Assembly (NCBI GenBank): GCA_905221605.1
Contig: CAJNDS010002568.1
Location: forward strand, 908,913-963,912
Length of the DNA stretch: 55,000 nucleotides
Reading direction: 5' to 3'
DNA from: Symbiodinium natans
Taxonomy: Eukaryota; Sar; Dinophyceae; Suessiales; Symbiodiniaceae
The notes beneath the pieces are model-generated. The model made no database searches. It was not told the DNA's origin and worked only from the letters and a program-made list of their open reading frames with translations. Shown here piece by piece: positions 50,930 to 55,000 of this stretch (position 1 is the stretch's first letter; every line of letters starts with the position of its first letter). The translations under genes were made by a program, and so were the position numbers.

Positions 50930-50957
50930 CACGACGCACGACGACGACGACGACCTG
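50405..50957. repeat. CGACGACG / CGACGCACGACGC satellite
   Basis: About 550 bp of CGA triplets mixed with GACGCAC, GACGCCC and GACGGAC units. Open in several frames on both strands (Arg/Asp/Thr-rich or Val/Ser/Arg-rich products), which follows from the repeat and not from a gene. Confidence 0.92.
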
Positions 50958-51065
50958 GTAATGCCAGGTAATGCGCTTTGTAATGCCATAAAACAAGGCC
51001 CGCTCGTAATATCCTGGTAATGCCAGGTGATGCGCTCATCTTGGAAGTGAAGTAAAAGTCCTGTT
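50957..51065. repeat. Short repeats around CCTGGTAATGCCAGGTAATGCGC
   Basis: CCTGGTAATGCCAGGT occurs twice (about 50,955 and 51,012), and TTTGTAATGCCA..AAACAA twice (about 50,978 and 51,080). CCTGG..CCAGG is a perfect small inverted repeat. Confidence 0.65.
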
Positions 51066-51194
51066 TAATATTTTAGCTTTGTAATGCCACAAAACAAAGC
51101 ACGATTGAAAACAATGAAAGCATGCAATGAAAGCATGCAGCAACATGGCAAATGATCAACACCTGAACTCAACGGTTCAAGCGGTCAACAATGC

Positions 51195-51625
51195 TTCGAC
51201 ATTTTCGGCCACCCAGCACCCTAAATTTTCCGGAAATTTAGGGAGCTGGGCCGTGGCTTCTGAACAGATCAGGCTGCATCCGTTTCCTAAATTTCCTGAA
51301 AATTTTGGGTGTGTAAATTTTCGGAAAATTTAGGAAAGCGATGAAGCAAATTTTCCGGAAATTTAGGGACCGAGGCTTCGGGCTACCCGGAACCAGAAAT
51401 TTTCCAGAAATTTAGGGGAGCGAATCCGGCTTGCGGCCGTCGAAGAGGCCCAGCCTTTCAAAGGGCACAGCCCAAGCCCCAAAATTTCCCGGAAATTTTG
51501 GGTCCCGGGTAGGCCAAAGCGGCTTGCTCGCCGGGGTCCAGAAATTTCCGGAAAATTTTGGGGCTGGGGCACTCCGAGGCGTGACGCACCGCATAGGGCT
51601 GGTTTGACCGTAGCGTTTTATAGAG
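51195..51625 (+). repeat. Cluster of AAATTTTCCGGAAATTT palindromes
   Basis: At least eight occurrences of near-palindromes of the type CCTAAATTTCCGGAAAATTT between 51,215 and 51,570, about every 40-70 bases. The spaces between them are GC-richer. Part of the cluster is a diverged duplicate of 50,241-50,405. Confidence 0.8.
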
Positions 51626-51899
51626 TAGATTAAGTAATTATTAATTGATGATTAGTTAATTATTAAGTGATTACATAATAATTATCAATTGATTTATTAT
51701 TAATTAATTCTAAGATATGAACTAATTATGAATTATTAATTAATTCATTATTCATTATTCATTAATTATTAATTATTATTTAAGTATTAATTATTCATTA
51801 ACTAATTTCCACGATTTTCCACGATTAATTAATTTATAATATATTATTGATTAATTGTTTATTTAATTATTAAATCATTTTGTCGTTATCAATTAATTA

Positions 51900-52970
51900 T
51901 TCACGCGGGACCCCAAACCCATATAGGCGAACAAACCCATATAAAAATATATAAATATTATTTATGTCTCTATTCATTTCTTCAATTCATTACAGATAAT
52001 ACCGATAGAAGAATATATAAAATAGGTCTTTAAGATTAATATTTGGCGAGAAATTCGTGTTACCAGAATAGATTTCAGAATCAAGATTCATGAGAGACTT
52101 CTGTTCCCAGAAGAATGCACATAAGAAAAAAACCAACCCCTAAGTAGCCCTGCCCCTCGGCCACAGCCCTTCAACCCCAGCCCCTCAGCACCCCAAAACC
52201 ACATTGCAGCAAAAGCAAAAAACAAAACCTCCCAAAACCCAGCCTTTCAGCCCCAGCCCCGCAGCCCCAGCCTCTCAGCACCCCAAAACCCCCCACCCCC
52301 CACCACACCCGACAAAACCCAAACCCTTACAGCAAAAGCAAGAAACAAAACCCCCCAAAACACGACAAAACTCCGGACACAAACCCTATACAATTTCCAT
52401 TAAACCCCAAAACCCTAAACCGTAAAACCCTTATAAACCCTGAACCCGGGGGGATCCCCTGAACTTTCGGGTCAGGGGGAATCCCAATTCCTAGGAGTTT
52501 TGGAGAATAATCCTGAAAATTCCAGGAATTTTCCGTCTCCCCCTGCAAGGCACCCACAAGCAGCCAAATTGACCGGAAGAGGAGGCGGGGCATCCGACAG
52601 GGCGGCCGCAGAGCGAAAATAGGGGTTGAGCCCGTAGTCTTTTATGGGGATGTTCCGCTTTGATTTGAATATCTCAGAAAAATCTGTATTTATATTCGCA
52701 TATCCAACATACCACACAACTATTGCATCATAGATTCCCCATTATCTATGACAGATAATCCATGAACCAATAAGATTTGTAGCATTTTTTAAGCCCTAAA
52801 CACCTTAGACCCTAAACGAACCCCCAAAACACGCAACGCGAAACCCTACAACCCTTTTGCATTCCATTAACGGCTGTCGTTTGGCCTGGACCTCTCCACA
52901 TCTGTGGAGCAATCGGAGCCATGCCCCCCTCCCCGCTCAGAGTGGCACTTCCGAGCCTTTCATGATGCCT
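51900..52970. other. Unassigned region
   Basis: Mixed composition with no recognisable gene. 52,140-52,440 is rich in CCCCA, CAAAACC and related phrases. 52,730-52,900 holds degenerate CCCTAAAC-like phrases leading into the telomere-like array. Confidence 0.4.
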
Positions 52971-52974
52971 TGGG

Positions 52975-53125
52975 TAGGGTTTAGGGTTTAGGGTTTAGGG
53001 TTTAGGGTTTAGGGTTTAGGGTTTAGGGTTTAGGGTTTAGGGTTTAGGGTTTAGGGTTTAGGGTTTAGGGTTTAGGGTTTAGGGTTTGGGGTTTAGGGTT
53101 TACGGTTTAGGGTTTAGGGTTTGGG
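52975..53125 (+). repeat. Interstitial telomere-like array, TTTAGGG
   Basis: About twenty TTTAGGG units with two or three variants (TTTGGGG, TTTACGG). It is the longest such array in the window. A run of 17 G's follows at about 53,180. Confidence 0.92.
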
Positions 53126-53272
53126 GCCCCAAAAAACTTCCCTAAGGCCCCCTCAACCCTACAGTTCTCTGCCAACACACGGGGGGGGGGGGGGGGAGAG
53201 CGTCAGCTGACAGGGCAGCCGGTGGCATGAGGCACTCCGAACTCCGGCTCAGGTTCTTCTTGTTTGTGTTTG

Positions 53273-53319
53273 AGGTTTAGGGTTTAGGGTTTAGGGTTTA
53301 GGGTTTAGGGTTTAGGGTT
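53273..53319 (+). repeat. Short telomere-like array, TTTAGGG
   Basis: Six to seven units, directly abutting the hairpin at 53,319. Confidence 0.85.
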
Positions 53320-53390
53320 GGATGTTCCCCTTACACTAAGAGTCCTTTTTCGGCAAAATGGACTGCTAGTATAAGGGGGAACATCCCAAG
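53319..53390. repeat. Hairpin (MITE-like) with about 29-bp arms
   Basis: Left arm TTGGATGTTCCCCTTACACT..AGAGTCC and right arm GGACTGCTAGTATAAGGGGG..AACATCCCAA are inverted copies with a few mismatches, separated by about 15 bases. It could be a very small foldback element or an RNA hairpin. Confidence 0.75.
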
Positions 53391-53512
53391 TTTAGGTCTT
53401 AGTGTTTCGGAGTTTCGGGTGTGTAGGCTTTGCGGTTGTGCATGGTATGCTAGTGTTCAGGGTTTCGGGTGTAGGGAGCCCCCGAAGGAAGTTGGAGTGT
53501 ATTTAGGGCTAT

Positions 53513-53540
53513 ACCCTAAACCCTAAACCCTAAATCCCTA
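53513..53540 (+). repeat. Telomere-like units, CCCTAAA orientation
   Basis: Four CCCTAAA-type units in the orientation opposite to the arrays on either side. Confidence 0.75.
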
Positions 53541-53648
53541 CACCCTATCACTTGACGCCCCAAACCCTGATAAAGGGCCAGGCTCAATGAGTCGGTGTCT
53601 TCAGGGAGCAAGGCTTTAGCTTGGAGCAGCTTGGGGTTAAGATTTTGT

Positions 53649-53692
53649 TAGGGTTTAGGGTTTAGGGTTTAGGGTTTAGGGTTTAGGGTTTA
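53649..53692 (+). repeat. Short telomere-like array, TTTAGGG
   Basis: Six perfect TTTAGGG units. The flanking sequence up to about 54,170 has isolated telomere-like phrases and no gene. Confidence 0.85.
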
Positions 53693-54175
53693 AAGGTTTT
53701 AATCTGAGTCCCAGGGATGAGGCGGCTCCCAAAATTGTTGGGGCCTGAGCCTTAAAGAGCAAGGCCTACAAACAAACGCGCTCAAGGGGAGTGTGCCCGC
53801 AAAGTGGGTTTAGGTCTTAGGGTTTAGGGGTTTTTTGCTCCAAAAACCCAAGACCCAAAAGCCTAAACCCTCAACTCTCAGGTGAACGGGGTCGCTCTAA
53901 GTAGGGCTAGAATTTTAGAAGTGGCCCAACCTAAGGAACTATATCCTTTTGTGAATGTGCAAGTTGTAGCCTACTTGCATCCCTTAAACCCTCAACCCTA
54001 AACTGAGAACTATCCATGAACCAGCAGAAGACTGAGAGCTTGATCCAGACTTACGTCGAAGAAACTGCCTCGGACCGACGTCTGCTGCTGGCGAGTTTCT
54101 CTAGGGCTCCTCCCCAGCAGGGCCCGTGTAGAGTTTTGGCCATACAGCCCGACAACCCACCCTGAACCGAGTCTA

Positions 54176-54224
54176 CCCTAAACCCTAAAACCTAAACCCT
54201 TCACCTTAAACCCTAAACCCTAAC
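54176..54224 (+). repeat. Degenerate telomere-like units, CCCTAAA orientation
   Basis: CCCTAAACCCTAAAACCTAA-type phrases, opposite to the neighbouring TTTAGGG arrays. Confidence 0.65.
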
Positions 54225-54299
54225 AAAGGGTTCGCTTGTGTGTTCAGGGCATAGTCGCTGGCTTAATCGAGGAATGTCGGAGAGTGGCCAGGATCCGGC

Positions 54300-54476
54300 C
54301 CTTCGTCGATTAAGGCAAGTCCTTCGTCGATTAAGGCAAGTCCTTCGTCGAACAAGCCAAGTCCTTCGTCGATTAAGGCAAATGAGCAAGGATTGCTTTA
54401 ATCGACGAAGGACTGGCCTTAATCGACGAAGGACTTGGCTTAATCGACGAGGACTTGCCTTAATCGACGAAGGATT
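54300..54476. repeat. Compound palindrome of CCTTCGTCGATTAAGGCAAGT units
   Basis: Four head-to-tail 21-bp units (54,300-54,381) face four reverse-complement units (54,396-54,476) across about 15 bases. The whole region can form a long hairpin; each unit also contains CGTCGATTAAG. The ORF that spans it (LRQVLRR repeats) is best explained as a by-product. Confidence 0.9.
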
Positions 54477-54562
54477 TGCTGGGGCACCCTCAACGATGCA
54501 GGGAGGAATTGGCCGCCCCGTTTGCGGGTCTGCAGTGTTCGGGGCGTGGGGCTGGGAAAACC

Positions 54563-54612
54563 GTTTAGGGTTTAGGGTTTAGGGTTTAGGTTTAGGGTAG
54601 GGCTTAGGGGTT
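54563..54612 (+). repeat. Short telomere-like array, TTTAGGG
   Basis: Four to five units with a one-base deletion variant (GTTTAGG TTTAGGG). From here to the end, isolated telomere-like phrases continue, most densely at about 54,870-54,950. Confidence 0.8.
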
Positions 54613-55000
54613 GGGTTCGACAATTGGGATGTCAAAGCTACCTAGAAGCGTGGTGAAGGGCATCTTAACTCTGAATCAGGCCGCTAAACCCTAAAACCCT
54701 CTACAGGGTGTAGGGTCTAGGGTTTCGGGTTTAGTATTCCCCAAACCCAAAACCACCTTGCGATGAGTATCCCCCAAACCCAAAACCACCTTACAATGCG
54801 CAAGCGCGAACGCGAAACTTGCCCATGGCAGGGCCCCCTTCGCTGCTTGCTGGCTGAAGTTACGGGTTTACAGGGGTTTGGGGGTTTAGGGTTTAGGTAG
54901 GGTTTAGGGTTTAGGGCTCAGGGCCTTTAGGGTTTCGGGGTTCAGGGTTTCGGGTGTATATTCTCGAAGCTTCGCTAAGCTTGATGTCATGAGAGGACCT

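Noticed and set aside
50405-50957. CRISPR array
   Set aside because: No repeat of constant length with unique spacers; it is a continuous short-unit satellite in eukaryotic DNA.
50396-51039. Long overlapping ORFs (170-230 codons) on both strands over the CGACG satellite
   Set aside because: Open in several frames at once and composed of two- or three-residue repeats; explained by the satellite.
54238-54582. 114-codon ORF with LRQVLRR repeats
   Set aside because: The peptide repeat is just the 21-bp palindrome unit read in frame; no start context or similarity.

Overview
The window looks like nuclear DNA of a dinoflagellate, or a close algal relative. I infer this from the arrays of the plant/dinoflagellate-type telomere unit TTTAGGG at both ends, from Ty1/copia and tyrosine-recombinase (YR, DIRS/Ngaro-like) retroelements whose proteins resemble those I know from Symbiodiniaceae, and from the lack of any recognisable intron-rich host gene. 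Species cannot be given. Almost all supportable coding sequence belongs to mobile elements.

Layout. 1-5.8 kb: telomere-like arrays, an 11-bp tandem repeat and unassigned sequence. 5.8-6.5 kb (+): left part of a decayed copia element (relic C). About 6.5-43.7 kb: a stack of four nested retroelements, all coding on the minus strand. Element A, an old YR retrotransposon, holds a copia element (LTR-1, 13,884-41,994) inside its recombinase gene. LTR-1 has two 157-bp LTRs and the 5-bp target duplication ACGCC. LTR-1 was itself hit twice: by a second copia element (LTR-2, 25,549-35,744; 203-bp LTRs; target duplication AGTCC) between its RT and RNase H parts, and by a second YR element (B, about 14,889-24,268) in its C-terminal tail. 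Removing LTR-2 with one target copy (10,201 bp) and B (9,379 bp) restores LTR-1's reading frame at both points and leaves an element of about 8.5 kb. 43.7-44.7 kb: right part of relic C, whose last third is inverted. 46.65-47.22 kb: an RNase H-like fragment. 47.3-52 kb: a very AT-rich island with a degenerate tRNA-Arg, a CGACG/GACGCAC satellite and AAATTTCCGGAAATTT palindromes. 52.9-55 kb: more telomere-like arrays, a hairpin and a compound palindrome.

How the genes work together. A and B share one gene order: a coiled-coil ORF, a tyrosine recombinase, a Gag-like protein with a CCCH finger, then Pol. Pol is joined to Gag through an in-frame UGA (UGA CUA in B). Before the reverse transcriptase, Pol carries two enzyme-like domains: a 2-oxoglutarate/Fe(II) dioxygenase-like fold (HxD...H-x8-R) and a C5-cytosine-methyltransferase-like domain (SPPC motif). 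A retroelement carrying both a base-methylating and an oxidising type of domain is the most interesting thing here. The copia elements are also unusual: LTR-2 has a long membrane-spanning reading frame before Gag, a coiled-coil tail after RNase H and an extra overlapping ORF. LTR-1 has a small upstream ORF coupled to gag by TGATG. LTR-1 and LTR-2 share a primer-binding site and a small His/Cys domain.
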